Source of the DNA: Clostridiales bacterium mt11
GTDB taxonomy: Bacteria; Bacillota; Clostridia; Tissierellales; Tepidimicrobiaceae
NCBI GenBank assembly: GCA_001282665.1
Contig: LN874947.1
Span: 105,774 to 169,773, forward strand
DNA: 64,000 nucleotides
Direction: 5' to 3'
Part shown: one piece after another, positions 8,682 through 19,416 of the stretch
How the letters are laid out: every line of letters begins with the position of its first letter
Position numbering within the stretch: the stretch's first letter is position 1
The notes under the pieces: generated by a model
Told to the model about the DNA's origin: nothing
Database searches by the model: none
Seen by the model: the letters and a program-made list of their open reading frames with translations, nothing else
Program-made: the position numbers and the translations under genes

Positions 8682-8695
8682 TATTATTTTAAAAA

Positions 8696-8727
8696 CTGGG
8701 ACAAAAGGGCTATCCCTATTGTCCCAG
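8696..8727. terminator. Bidirectional terminator between BceB-like and glucan synthase genes
   Basis: CTGGGACAA (8696-8704) pairs with TTGTCCCAG (8719-8727), with extra AGGG/CCCT pairing inside. The right arm overlaps the last codons of the minus-strand glucan synthase gene. An A-run precedes it, giving a U-run on the minus strand. Confidence 0.8.
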
Positions 8728-11700
8728 CTTCACTGCAATAAAGTGTTCTATACCATCATCAGCTAAATTGATATACCTTTTCTCTATAGCTACTCCATCT
8801 ACTACTATTTTGCTTACTCCTCTATTTACCTTATCTGGATTTTTTATTTCTATATTATAATAGGTAGAGCCATATCTATATCTAATGCTATATCCTTCCC
8901 ACTCCTTAGGTATACAAGGGTTTATGAATAGTTTATCCCTTTCTATTCTAAATCCTAGTATGTCCTCTAAGCCTACTTTATACATCCAGCCTGAAGAACC
9001 TGTATACCAAGTCCATCCTCCCCTGCCTAAATGCTGTGGATTAGTATATACGTCTGCTGCTACTACATAGGGCTCTACTTTATAAGTAGCACATTCTATT
9101 AAAGTCCTAGAATGATTAATTGGATTTATCAGTCTAAATAGATTATAAGCTTTATCTCCTTCCCCTAGCATGGCAAAGGCTTTAATAACCCAAGTAGCTG
9201 CATGAGTATACTGTCCGCCGTTTTCTCTTACTCCCGGAACATAGGATTTTATATATCCTGGGTCTAAATCCGTATCATCAAAAGGTGGTGTAAGCAGTGA
9301 CACTATCCCTGCTTCTTCGTTTACCAAATATTTTTCTACAGATTTCAATGCTATCCTCGATTTCTCCATATCCCCTATATCAGATATTACGGACCAAGAT
9401 TGAGCTATAGAATCTATAGTACATTCACCATTTTCTTTTGAACCTATAGGTGTTCCGTCATCAAAGAATGCCCTCTTATACCACTCCCCATCCCAAGCAT
9501 TGGTTTCTATGGAATCTTTTAATTTTACAATAATCTCATTGTACTTTTCTACTCTTTGAGAATCACCCATCTTTTCACATATTGGTACAAAAGCCTTGAG
9601 TACCGCAGCTAAAAACCAGCCTAACCATACGGATTCACCTTTTCCTTTATATCCTATTTTGTTCATGCCATCGTTCCAATCTCCAGTCCCCATAAGGGGC
9701 AGTCCTCTTTCTCCAAATCTTAAGGATTTTTCAATAGCCCTAATACAATGCTCATATACGGTTGCCACATCTTCAGATTTAGATGGAACTTCATATCTTT
9801 CGTATTCTCCTTCTTCCAATATAGGGCTTTCTATAAATGGAACTTTTTCCTGTAAAATTTCCTCATCTCCTGTTACCAATATATATTCTGCTACTCCTAA
9901 AGGCAGCCATAATAAATCATCGGAATATCTACTCCTAATCCCTTTGTGAACCTCACTATCTGGTACGGGATGCCACCAGTGTTGAATATCTCCTTCTTTA
10001 TATTGATGCTTACAATTTCTTATGATTTGTCTTCTTGCCTCTTCAGGCATATGATAGAGAGTATTGGTTACATCTTGCATTTGATCCCTAGCACCATATG
10101 CTCCACCTACTTGATAAAATCCTGCTCTGCCCCATATTCTACACACTATAGTCTGGTACATTAGCCAATTATTCATCATAAAATCTATTGTACTGTCTGG
10201 AGTTTTTATTTGAACTGTATTCAATGTTCTATCCCAAAATTCTCTCGCTTTCTCCAATGCCTCTTTTGATGCATCCATATTCCTATATCTATTTATTAAC
10301 TTATATCCTTCTTCTAAATCTCTACTTTCCCCAAGTAAAAAAGCTATTTCTTTTTCTTCATTAGGTAGAATGCTCACTTCTATTTCTATTACACCACAAG
10401 GGTTGTAGCCTAAACCTACTGTATTTGACAATTTTTCTCTCTTAAGACCTTCTGGTCTTTTATAGCTAGGAGTCTTTCCTAAAAACTCCACTCTATCTCC
10501 AGTATAGGATTTTATCTCTTCAGAAGTACCTATAAACAATGTACTATTTTTAAATTCGCCATTTGCTGAATTCTTTATCATAAATACTTCCCCATTGATG
10601 TCCGTTTCCAATAGATTTTCTGTTTCTTCGTCTGTTACTCCTAGGACAGGTCTAATATAATAGGCTAAACTTATCTTTCTTTCAATTTTAGTATCATTTT
10701 TTAACCTCACTAGATTGATTTTTATCTTATCATCTGTAGGTACAAACATGGTAAGTCCCTGTTCCATACCTTGGCTATGATGATAGAAAGAGGTATATCC
10801 TAAACCATGAGTAATTATATAATCCTTTTCATCTCTAATAGGCTTAGGAGTTATACTCCAGATTTCTCCCGTACTATCATCCCTTAAATAGATTATCTCC
10901 CCTGACTTCCCAGTTATAGGATCATTATACCAAGGTGTTAATTTGTTCTCTCTACTATTGTCAGACCAAGTGAATCCAGTGCCTAATTCGGATATGCTAA
11001 ATCCAAAACCTCTATTCGCTATTACATTTATCCAAGGTAGAGGAGTGTTTAAATCCTTAGTCAATTTGATAATATATTCTTTGCCTCCATTTGCAAATCC
11101 ACCATATCCATTGAAATAATCGAGATTCAATCTTATATCTTTGTTGGGATATTCTAATTTTTCTTCACCAAACTGTTTATATGGAATAGGATTAATTTTT
11201 TCTTTTCTATCTATAAAACCTTCTTCAGCTTTAATCACCAATGCTGCCCATTTATATAATAGAGCTTTATCCTCTTCAGGTAGGGTATTTTCATTTCTAA
11301 TGAATATCCCTCCATTTACATCTACTACATTTCCTCTTTTCTCATATACTATTTCCCTTATATTTTCAAACAGAGGTTGATAATAGACGCTATCATCTTC
11401 ATTTAAAACGACTAAATCCACTTTTAACCCTTTATAGGACCAATATTCATGAGCATCTATTAACTTCATTAGATTTTCTATTCCTTCCATAGATTTTATA
11501 GTTATAAGCACTATAGGGTTATCCCCTGAAATCCCATAAGCCCATAGTCCTTCTTTCCCCTTCTGATTTTGTCTTAATATATCTTTATATCGCAACTTAG
11601 TATTCTTATTTAAGTAGAATAAATATGGGAGCAGTTCTTCATAAAATGGAATATTGGAATGATTTAAATTCAAATATCCTATTTCAGTTTGACTCTTAGT

Positions 11701-14700
11701 ATTAGAAAGATCTATGGCCATATTTATACTGTCTATTTCACTGTATTTGTTCAATATATCTACTGCTTCCTGTCTACTATGGGTTAAAGCAGTTATATAA
11801 TATAAACTTATCTTTTCCCCTTTTTTAACTTTTATCTTCTTCCCTATACTCATTATAGGATCGAGAACTATTCCTGTAGTATTAGTAAGCCCTTTGATAA
11901 CCCCTTTTGGTCTTCGTAACGGATTCCCTCTTCCTATAAAGTTTGTTCTACTGGTTTCATATTGAAATTTACCTTCATCTCCGCTAAATGCTTTAACCCC
12001 ATGAAGAATCCAATTATCCTGTATTTCTTCTTCTCTTTTTCTCCTATGAGCCAATAATCCTTCTTCACCTTCTAAAACCTCAGTCTTTATAAACAAATTG
12101 CTAAAAGCAGGATGAGCTAAGTCAGCTCCCAAAGTTTCTCCTACAACTTCAAAGTAACTTATGGTTTCAAAGATGGCTTCATCTTCCCCATTGTTCTTTA
12201 GAGTAATCTTTCTAATCTCTCCTAATTCTTCTGGCAATAATACTACATCCATTTTGGTTTCAATATTCCCATCTTTTCGCCAAAAGCTAGCTTTATAATT
12301 AGAAAATTCTACTTTATAGGAATCTGGTTTCTTATATACAGGTGCATATGTTGTGGACCAGAGTTCGTTATTTTTCAAATCCTTAATATATATAAACTGT
12401 CCATAGGGATTGGATAGATGATCTCTTCTCCATCTATTAATAAATATATCCTCATTCTTAGAAAATCCTTCTCCCCTATTGGTAATCATCAGTGAATAGG
12501 TACTAGAGGATAGTATATGACATTTTATATCCGACAAATCCTCTTTTCCATATACTCTTCTCTTCCACATTTCATCTTTTCTTTTAATTATATTCTTTTC
12601 TTCTAATTTTTCTTTTTCTTTAGATATAATCGGTCTCAATGGAACCTTTTCTTGTAACAATAACTCTCCACATCTCATCTGAGGGTCTCTATGGAATCTA
12701 TCTACTAATATATTATCGTTTAAAAAGTTATTTATGGAAGCAAATATCATCCCTTGATGATGGCTCATATAGGATTTAACTATACCCTTATCTAAATGTG
12801 CTGGAAGCCTACTAACCGTATAGTCTACAGCTTCATAAAATCCATACTTACCCTCTAAACCATCATTTTTAAGCTTTTTGATATTATCCAATACTCCCCT
12901 GTAATCAAACTTTAAAGCTAAAAAAGTAGAGTAAGGGGATATCACTAATTCATCTCTCAGTCCTCTTTTAAAACCTAAAGCAGGCACTCCAAAGGCTTTG
13001 TATTGGTAGTTTAATTGATTATCAAAAGCAAAAAATCCAGATTCAGAGACACCCCAAGGCACATTATTCAAGTCTCCATAATCTTTCTGCACCTTAATAG
13101 ATGTTTTATAGGTCTCATCTAATAAAGTGTTTTTATAGTTTTTCAATACTAATGAAGGCATTAAATATTCAAACATAGTACCTGACCACGAAGCAAGGCT
13201 TATATATCCTTTTTCCATAATCAAAGATTTTCCTAATCTTCTCCAATGTTTAGGCGGTACTTCTTTTCTTGAAATAGCAATATAAGATGCAGTCCTCGCT
13301 TCAGAAGCTAGTAAATCGTAGTAACAATTTAATATTTTTTTCTCACCTACATTATATCCAATGTAGAATAGATCCTTTTCTTCATCATATAGAGATACAA
13401 ATTTAGTGTCATCTATTAGTTTCTCTATTCTTTCTATTAGTCTTTCTGTCTTTAAAATCAATTCTGGATCCTCTAAAGGCATTTTAGAATATTCCTTTAA
13501 CCCTTCTTTAAGCACTATTAGATAAGATACTAAGTTTCCACTATCAACTGTTGATACAAATATAGGTCTCAGTGGTTCTAAGGTTTCTGTATTATACCAG
13601 TTATACAAATGTCCTTCCCATTTTTCCATCTTTTCTATAGTTCCTATAGTTAAGTCAACTAAATCTACCATTTCTCTAGTGGTTATAAATCCTAAATCCC
13701 TACTAGATAGTATGGCTATGAGATAAAATCCTATATTTGTGGGAGAAGTCCTATTAGCAACTCCATTATATGGATACTCCTGGAAGTTATCTGGGGGTAA
13801 ATAGTTGTTCTTAGAATCTGTAAAAGTTCTATAGTATTCCCAAGTTTCCCTTCCAATCCTCCTAAGTAGTTCCGAATCCTCATCTTTAATTTGTATCTCT
13901 TCTATATCCTCTTTACTGATTATATAGGCAACCACTGGTCCCATTAACCATAATATAGCAATGACTCCAGATATAATTAAATTCATAGGCTTAAAAGTAT
14001 ATGTTAGGATCATCAATAATATGGAAAATATAATATTCTGTTTCATCCTTTTAAAATAGCTTGAAAGGTCGTTTTCCAATTTCTTTTCCATATCAAAAGC
14101 AGTAGTCCATTCTAACATATTCTTCTTCGATACAAACACCCTATATATAGTTCTAACTATGGCATCTAACATCATAATGGCTTCATAGGGAAGAAACATA
14201 AAGGACAAAATTCCTTGACATAAGTAAGCTCTATACCCTAATATCAAATCCCCATTTAATTTCATTTTTTGGATTTTAAACCTTTTATATAAAATCATCT
14301 CCAATGCCATAGTGATGATTGGCAATAACAAAGTAACCATCACAAGCCCTATCCATAGATAAGTATTTCCAGGGAAAACAACTATACCTAAGATTAAAGT
14401 GATAAGCATAAATATTGGTAGTAAGCTTCGCCTCATATTATCTAATATCTTCCACTTAGATAATGATGATAAATTGCTGCCATACTCATGATATAGCCAC
14501 CTAATCAATTGCCAATCCCCTCTAATCCACCTATGCTGCCTCATAATATAGGAACTATATTTTTCTGGATATCCATCTATTAATTCTATATCCGTAGCCA
14601 ATCCGACTCTAACATAGCTGCCTTCTAAAAGATCATGACTCAAAATAGTATTTTCTGGTATAGTTTCTTTCAAACAATTTTGAAAAACCCTTAAATCGTA

Positions 14701-16833
14701 TATCCCCTTACCAGTAAATATCCCTTCACCAAATAAATCCTGATATATATCTGAGATTGCAGTACTATACGGGTCTATGCCTCCTGCCCCTGCAAATATT
14801 CTAGTGAATAAGGATTTATTGCTGCTTTCAATATCTATTGTTATTCTAGGTTGGATAATACCATAGCCTTCCACTACGATATTTTTCTCTCTATCTATTA
14901 CAGCGGTATTTAATGGATGAGAGATAGTTCCTATTAACCTCTTTGCCCCATCTATAGGCAACTTAGTGTCAGCATCTAGTGTGATAACATATTTAACTTT
15001 TTCTCTTATATGAGATATATCTCCAGAAATTACGTTAAAAGTGGTTTTTTCTTCTCCTAATAATAAATTGTTAAATTCTATTAATGCTCCTCGCTTACGT
15101 TCCCAACCCATCCACCTTTCTTGAGTCTTTGAATATACTCTCTCCCTATGAAAAAAGTAAAATATATCCCTATCCTCACCATATCTATCGTTTAATTCCC
15201 TTATAACTTCCAGTCCTTTTTGTACTATCTTTTCATCTTCTTCCGTGGTTTTCTTATCTCCATCTTTGAAATCCCCAACTATTCCAAAGTATATATTTTT
15301 CTCTCTATTGGACAGATAGTAGACCTCTAAGCTCTCTGCTAATTCCGCAACTCTAGTTTCACTAGGTAAAAGGGTAGGTATTACAACAAAGGTAGTACAA
15401 TCCTCTGGAATACCATCTCCATAATCTATTTTGGGAATTACCTTAGGTTTAAATTTTTTAGAATATATATAGTTAAATATATTGATTGAAATAGTGGTAA
15501 TTGGAATAAATGTTACGATAAATATTATTATACTTAAAGAGATATTCCCTGTATCATATCCATACTTACTGAAGATAGAAGCTATAATAATGGATAATAA
15601 AATAATAGGGAAATAATAGTAGCTGTATTTCCCCAAATAAATACTTGTATTTTTACCCTTTTGACCAAAGGTGTCAAATACCTTCTCCCTTCCTTGGTCA
15701 ATCAGATAATATCCTATATGAGCTTTTTTATCTCTGCTACCCTTATTCCATTCTTCTTTTGCAAATTCCAATACCTTTTTAGCTATATATATTTCTTGAA
15801 TTTTAAACTTTTTGGCTAACTTTTGAGTTTCGTATCTATAATAATTCTTCGATTCCAAATCCATATTTTCATATATACCTAGAGGGTCCTTTTTAAATAC
15901 CCCTTCTACTAGGCATATGGAATCAAATATATTTTCCCAATTGAGGGAAGATATACGCTTTAAAGATGTTATGCCATATCCTATGGATATCTTATATTTT
16001 GATTGTATTCTATACTCCTTTTCCAAAGTCTCTTTAATACTTGTGTCTATATAGCCTAATTTCTTATCTATCTCTTCTAAGACAAACTGAAAATCCTCTT
16101 CACTTTGTCTTATCTTTCTAACTAATCTTTCTATTCTTGTAGAATCCATGTTGTGTATATCTTCTACTATATTTTTTAAACTTTCATCTAAATCTACATT
16201 TTCTATTTCTTCCCATACTTCATTTATCATAATTAGGTTTGATGAGATATTGCTAATATACTCCATCAATCCCAATGTAAGAAATGTAGGAAGATGGGAT
16301 ATCTCCTCTAAAGTCAATATCTCTTCTCTTTGAAAAGCATTTATGAAATTTATTAAACCCTCTTCTCTAATATTACCTGCTGAATGAGATATTAGCTCTA
16401 AACTTAAAGCATAATCCAAAGGGTATCCCTTAAAGGGACCTTTTTCTATTATGTTTAGTACTATCTTATCCTCTTTCTTTAAATTGGCTTTTAATTCTTT
16501 ATAAGCCAATTCAATTATATAGAAATTATCTAAAAGCCATTCAGTCCCTTTAGGCAAATGTCTCCCCTTTGATGAATCTTCATTAAACTTTAAATAAGCT
16601 TTCTCTATTGTCTTAAAACTTCTATTTAATCTATTTAATAATAAGCCTTTTACATTGGCTTTTCCTTTTACCTTATATATATAGGATATTTCCTCGCCAT
16701 GCTCTGCTAACATATCTCCATCTAAACTTATATCCTTAATAAGAAGGTTTTCTTCATCTTTTTTAAGGTATAACCATATAACAATAAATAATAGTATAGT
16801 GGTAATCGTTAACGTTCCAAATATTGGCCACAT
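8716..16833 (-). CDS. Cyclic beta-1,2-glucan synthase-like protein (GT84 and GH94 domains)
   Basis: A giant 2705-aa protein resembling NdvB/Cgs. One N-terminal helix (residues 5-23) and further helices lie around 405-455 and 795-960. The glycosyltransferase part has DADTKLP near residue 620, HDLLEGSYVR near 731 and RQHRWIRGDWQ. A glucoamylase-like part follows (SHHQGMIFASINNF near 1352). The C-terminus is a GH94-type phosphorylase with GGAYGARDQMQD and GTGDWNDGMNKIG near 2383, the latter holding the usual catalytic Asp. In proteobacteria such enzymes polymerise UDP-glucose on themselves, cyclise the chain and trim its length. The gene lies 36 nt downstream of an NDP-sugar enzyme gene. The exact product (cyclic glucan or another beta-glucan) cannot be settled here. 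Confidence 0.88.
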   Translation of the reverse strand: MWPIFGTLTITTILLFIVIWLYLKKDEENLLIKDISLDGDMLAEHGEEISYIYKVKGKANVKGLLLNRLNRSFKTIEKAYLKFNEDSSKGRHLPKGTEWLLDNFYIIELAYKELKANLKKEDKIVLNIIEKGPFKGYPLDYALSLELISHSAGNIREEGLINFINAFQREEILTLEEISHLPTFLTLGLMEYISNISSNLIMINEVWEEIENVDLDESLKNIVEDIHNMDSTRIERLVRKIRQSEEDFQFVLEEIDKKLGYIDTSIKETLEKEYRIQSKYKISIGYGITSLKRISSLNWENIFDSICLVEGVFKKDPLGIYENMDLESKNYYRYETQKLAKKFKIQEIYIAKKVLEFAKEEWNKGSRDKKAHIGYYLIDQGREKVFDTFGQKGKNTSIYLGKYSYYYFPIILLSIIIASIFSKYGYDTGNISLSIIIFIVTFIPITTISINIFNYIYSKKFKPKVIPKIDYGDGIPEDCTTFVVIPTLLPSETRVAELAESLEVYYLSNREKNIYFGIVGDFKDGDKKTTEEDEKIVQKGLEVIRELNDRYGEDRDIFYFFHRERVYSKTQERWMGWERKRGALIEFNNLLLGEEKTTFNVISGDISHIREKVKYVITLDADTKLPIDGAKRLIGTISHPLNTAVIDREKNIVVEGYGIIQPRITIDIESSNKSLFTRIFAGAGGIDPYSTAISDIYQDLFGEGIFTGKGIYDLRVFQNCLKETIPENTILSHDLLEGSYVRVGLATDIELIDGYPEKYSSYIMRQHRWIRGDWQLIRWLYHEYGSNLSSLSKWKILDNMRRSLLPIFMLITLILGIVVFPGNTYLWIGLVMVTLLLPIITMALEMILYKRFKIQKMKLNGDLILGYRAYLCQGILSFMFLPYEAIMMLDAIVRTIYRVFVSKKNMLEWTTAFDMEKKLENDLSSYFKRMKQNIIFSILLMILTYTFKPMNLIISGVIAILWLMGPVVAYIISKEDIEEIQIKDEDSELLRRIGRETWEYYRTFTDSKNNYLPPDNFQEYPYNGVANRTSPTNIGFYLIAILSSRDLGFITTREMVDLVDLTIGTIEKMEKWEGHLYNWYNTETLEPLRPIFVSTVDSGNLVSYLIVLKEGLKEYSKMPLEDPELILKTERLIERIEKLIDDTKFVSLYDEEKDLFYIGYNVGEKKILNCYYDLLASEARTASYIAISRKEVPPKHWRRLGKSLIMEKGYISLASWSGTMFEYLMPSLVLKNYKNTLLDETYKTSIKVQKDYGDLNNVPWGVSESGFFAFDNQLNYQYKAFGVPALGFKRGLRDELVISPYSTFLALKFDYRGVLDNIKKLKNDGLEGKYGFYEAVDYTVSRLPAHLDKGIVKSYMSHHQGMIFASINNFLNDNILVDRFHRDPQMRCGELLLQEKVPLRPIISKEKEKLEEKNIIKRKDEMWKRRVYGKEDLSDIKCHILSSSTYSLMITNRGEGFSKNEDIFINRWRRDHLSNPYGQFIYIKDLKNNELWSTTYAPVYKKPDSYKVEFSNYKASFWRKDGNIETKMDVVLLPEELGEIRKITLKNNGEDEAIFETISYFEVVGETLGADLAHPAFSNLFIKTEVLEGEEGLLAHRRKREEEIQDNWILHGVKAFSGDEGKFQYETSRTNFIGRGNPLRRPKGVIKGLTNTTGIVLDPIMSIGKKIKVKKGEKISLYYITALTHSRQEAVDILNKYSEIDSINMAIDLSNTKSQTEIGYLNLNHSNIPFYEELLPYLFYLNKNTKLRYKDILRQNQKGKEGLWAYGISGDNPIVLITIKSMEGIENLMKLIDAHEYWSYKGLKVDLVVLNEDDSVYYQPLFENIREIVYEKRGNVVDVNGGIFIRNENTLPEEDKALLYKWAALVIKAEEGFIDRKEKINPIPYKQFGEEKLEYPNKDIRLNLDYFNGYGGFANGGKEYIIKLTKDLNTPLPWINVIANRGFGFSISELGTGFTWSDNSRENKLTPWYNDPITGKSGEIIYLRDDSTGEIWSITPKPIRDEKDYIITHGLGYTSFYHHSQGMEQGLTMFVPTDDKIKINLVRLKNDTKIERKISLAYYIRPVLGVTDEETENLLETDINGEVFMIKNSANGEFKNSTLFIGTSEEIKSYTGDRVEFLGKTPSYKRPEGLKREKLSNTVGLGYNPCGVIEIEVSILPNEEKEIAFLLGESRDLEEGYKLINRYRNMDASKEALEKAREFWDRTLNTVQIKTPDSTIDFMMNNWLMYQTIVCRIWGRAGFYQVGGAYGARDQMQDVTNTLYHMPEEARRQIIRNCKHQYKEGDIQHWWHPVPDSEVHKGIRSRYSDDLLWLPLGVAEYILVTGDEEILQEKVPFIESPILEEGEYERYEVPSKSEDVATVYEHCIRAIEKSLRFGERGLPLMGTGDWNDGMNKIGYKGKGESVWLGWFLAAVLKAFVPICEKMGDSQRVEKYNEIIVKLKDSIETNAWDGEWYKRAFFDDGTPIGSKENGECTIDSIAQSWSVISDIGDMEKSRIALKSVEKYLVNEEAGIVSLLTPPFDDTDLDPGYIKSYVPGVRENGGQYTHAATWVIKAFAMLGEGDKAYNLFRLINPINHSRTLIECATYKVEPYVVAADVYTNPQHLGRGGWTWYTGSSGWMYKVGLEDILGFRIERDKLFINPCIPKEWEGYSIRYRYGSTYYNIEIKNPDKVNRGVSKIVVDGVAIEKRYINLADDGIEHFIAVKLGQ

Positions 16834-16869
16834 CTATATGCCCTTCCTTTCATTCTAGACCTTTCTAAA

Positions 16870-19302
16870 TCAATCTTCCATCAAGCTTTTAATTTTATTA
16901 TCATATTTAACCCATAACTCTTCAGCATATTCTTCGTTGTAACCTTCTACATATAGATTAAATATTGGTTTTTCTTCATCGGGAATTATCAGTGCCCATC
17001 CTTTATCATCTATAAATCTAACCCCTTCTTTTAACTCAATTCCCTCTTTTCTGTCCTCTGTTAATCTTCTAATAATATTCCCCTTATCATCCCATTTGCA
17101 TGGAATCTCCTTTTTTAAATAAAAATATTCGGGGAGTTCCTGCAACACTTGGTTTAATGTAATGTTATTTCCAATTAGATAATCTATTATTTTCCCCGTA
17201 GCCCAAATACCATCAAAGTTTAAAATATATTGGAAACCAATATTTTTATTTATTATCTCTTGAATAATGTTCGATATATTGGATTTGCTATAGATGGTGT
17301 TCCCATTATATTCCCACGCTAGCTTTTCCATAATTCTAGGGAAATTATATGGAATGACGGCTTCCTCCATCTCCTTAGTTTTAAACCCTATTAGTAGGGA
17401 TAACAGGTAATATTTTTCATCTTGAACTATACTAAAACCATCGGTTAATACTATTCTTTCTCCATTTTCAGAATATAATATACCTAAGTCTCCATCTTCT
17501 TCTAATACTAAATTTTGAATATCTCTTATAGTGGACTTATCATTATATGGTGCTACTCTAACATTACAGCCTATATCTTTTAAATAACTTTCTGCCAATG
17601 TGGATATATTTTTAGATGGAGAGGTTATGATTAGTTTAGGTTTTCTATTCCTTATACTTTCAATGTTTTTTATTCGTTCTTTCCCTTCCTTTAAATAAAT
17701 TGAAAAAAAGTTATATATATTTACTACATCTTTAATTTCACTTCCAGAGCATCTTTTAAAGTCTTCTATTATTAAACAGTTTTCAATTTTTCTCTCCATA
17801 TTTTTATCTATATTAGAACCTTCTCTATTGATAAATTCAATAGAGACCATATCCTTATTAAAACTTCCTGTGCTTATATGTATCCCACCATCAGCTTTAA
17901 AATGTCTCACTCCAAATCTACACATGGGTACTGTGCTATTTTTAATATCTATAACCTGAGAACCTGTTGAAAGTATGCCTGAAACGACGGAGCTTTTAAC
18001 GGATTTTGATAAATTGTATTCGTCGCTGCTTACAACATAAGTCCCTTTCCCCTTTGTAACAGTGGCAAAGGCAGTACCTATGCTAGTGGCTATTTCAGGA
18101 GTTATCTCTATATTAAACCTTCCTGATATATTTCTACACCCAAATAATTTTTTGGAGATCTTCTCTCCCCATATTAAGTTTTCACCTACGGTTACTTTCT
18201 CATCTATTGTCTTATAAGGCCATATCTTTATCTTAGGCTTTATAGTAGTATCTTCTGAAATCTTTGAAAAGGATCCAATTACTGCTCCTTCAAATATTCT
18301 ACTACGTTCATCTATATGGACATCATTACAAATAACCGATTTTCTAATCTCACAATTTTTGGATATATTAGCATTGTCCCATATGATGCTTCTCTTTATG
18401 GAAGTGCCTTCTCCTAAATTACAATGATTTCCTATAACGGTATAAGGTTCTAAAACTGCACCTTCCTTTATTATAGAATTTCTTCCTATATAAACTGGTG
18501 GATAGATCTTAGCATTTTTTTCTATAATAGTGCCTTCTCCTATCCAAATATCTTTTTTACTATCCCTTCCTAGTAGACAATGTTTTTTATAATCTGATAG
18601 TATATCCACATGGGTTTGTATATAGGTATCTAAATCTCCTACATCACACCAATATTCTTCTGTTATATAGCCGTACATAGGTATATTGTCTTTGAGAAGT
18701 CTTGGAAACAAGTCCTTACTAAAGTCAAAGTTTTCCCCTCTTTTATAATAATCTAGTACCTCTGGCTCCAATATATATATACCTGTGTTAATGGTGTCAC
18801 TAAATACCTCTCCCCAGCTTGGTTTTTCTAAAAATCTAATTATCCTTCCATCGGCATCGGTTATTACTACTCCATATTCTAAAGGTATTGGTTCTCTTTT
18901 TAGTATTAGAGTAGCTTTGGAACCTTTAGCTTTATGAAAATCATAAGCTTTTTTTAAATCTATATCGGTAAAAGCATCTCCACTAATTATAATCATAGTG
19001 CTGTCTAAAAAATCATGAGCATTTTTTACACTACCCCCTGTACCTAAAGGCCTATCTTCAATGTAATATTTAATATTGGCGTCAAACTCAGAGCCATCCC
19101 CAAAATAATCCATAATCATATTAGGCAGATAGAATAATGTAACTGCTATGTCATTAACTCCATATCTCTTTAAAAGGTCTATTCCATATTCCATAACTGG
19201 TTTGTTAAAAATAGGTACCATAGGCTTAGGTAAATGACAAGTTAATGGTCTAAGTCTGGTACCCATTCCTCCTGACATTATTACTCCTTTTATAATGATC
19301 AC
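16870..19302 (-). CDS. Nucleotidyltransferase fused to beta-helix and phosphomannomutase-like domains
   Basis: A ~810-aa fusion. The first ~240 residues are a sugar-phosphate nucleotidyltransferase (GVIMSGGMGTRLRPLT, LPKPMVPIFNKP, LGTGGSVKNA). Hexapeptide left-handed beta-helix repeats follow to about residue 370, then a phosphomannomutase-like domain. That last domain lacks the phospho-serine loop T-A-S-H-N-P; the matching stretch reads GGIHISTGSFNKD, and the metal loop is reduced to EEDGDLGI, so mutase activity is doubtful. It probably makes an NDP-hexose for the adjacent glucan synthase. The start is uncertain: GTG 19302 is used, but the SD-like AGAGGGGTGATC suggests an ATT or ATA start at 19296 or 19293. 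Confidence 0.82.
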   Translation of the reverse strand: MIIIKGVIMSGGMGTRLRPLTCHLPKPMVPIFNKPVMEYGIDLLKRYGVNDIAVTLFYLPNMIMDYFGDGSEFDANIKYYIEDRPLGTGGSVKNAHDFLDSTMIIISGDAFTDIDLKKAYDFHKAKGSKATLILKREPIPLEYGVVITDADGRIIRFLEKPSWGEVFSDTINTGIYILEPEVLDYYKRGENFDFSKDLFPRLLKDNIPMYGYITEEYWCDVGDLDTYIQTHVDILSDYKKHCLLGRDSKKDIWIGEGTIIEKNAKIYPPVYIGRNSIIKEGAVLEPYTVIGNHCNLGEGTSIKRSIIWDNANISKNCEIRKSVICNDVHIDERSRIFEGAVIGSFSKISEDTTIKPKIKIWPYKTIDEKVTVGENLIWGEKISKKLFGCRNISGRFNIEITPEIATSIGTAFATVTKGKGTYVVSSDEYNLSKSVKSSVVSGILSTGSQVIDIKNSTVPMCRFGVRHFKADGGIHISTGSFNKDMVSIEFINREGSNIDKNMERKIENCLIIEDFKRCSGSEIKDVVNIYNFFSIYLKEGKERIKNIESIRNRKPKLIITSPSKNISTLAESYLKDIGCNVRVAPYNDKSTIRDIQNLVLEEDGDLGILYSENGERIVLTDGFSIVQDEKYYLLSLLIGFKTKEMEEAVIPYNFPRIMEKLAWEYNGNTIYSKSNISNIIQEIINKNIGFQYILNFDGIWATGKIIDYLIGNNITLNQVLQELPEYFYLKKEIPCKWDDKGNIIRRLTEDRKEGIELKEGVRFIDDKGWALIIPDEEKPIFNLYVEGYNEEYAEELWVKYDNKIKSLMED

Positions 19303-19360
19303 CCCTCTAAACATTGTCATATAAAAGTATTTTGTGGATTTTCTCATAAATTATACATTA

Positions 19361-19405
19361 TTAAAGCCTTCACTTTGGCCATAATTACCAAAATGAAGGC
19401 TTTAA
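19361..19405 (-). terminator. Hairpin between phosphoglucomutase and nucleotidyltransferase genes
   Basis: TTAAAGCCTTCACTTTGG (19361-19378) pairs with 19388-19405 with one mismatch and a 9-nt loop. The T-run lies on the plus-strand side, so termination of the minus-strand transcript may be partial and let the three carbohydrate genes be co-expressed. Confidence 0.6.
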
Positions 19406-19416
19406 CTGTTTTTTAA

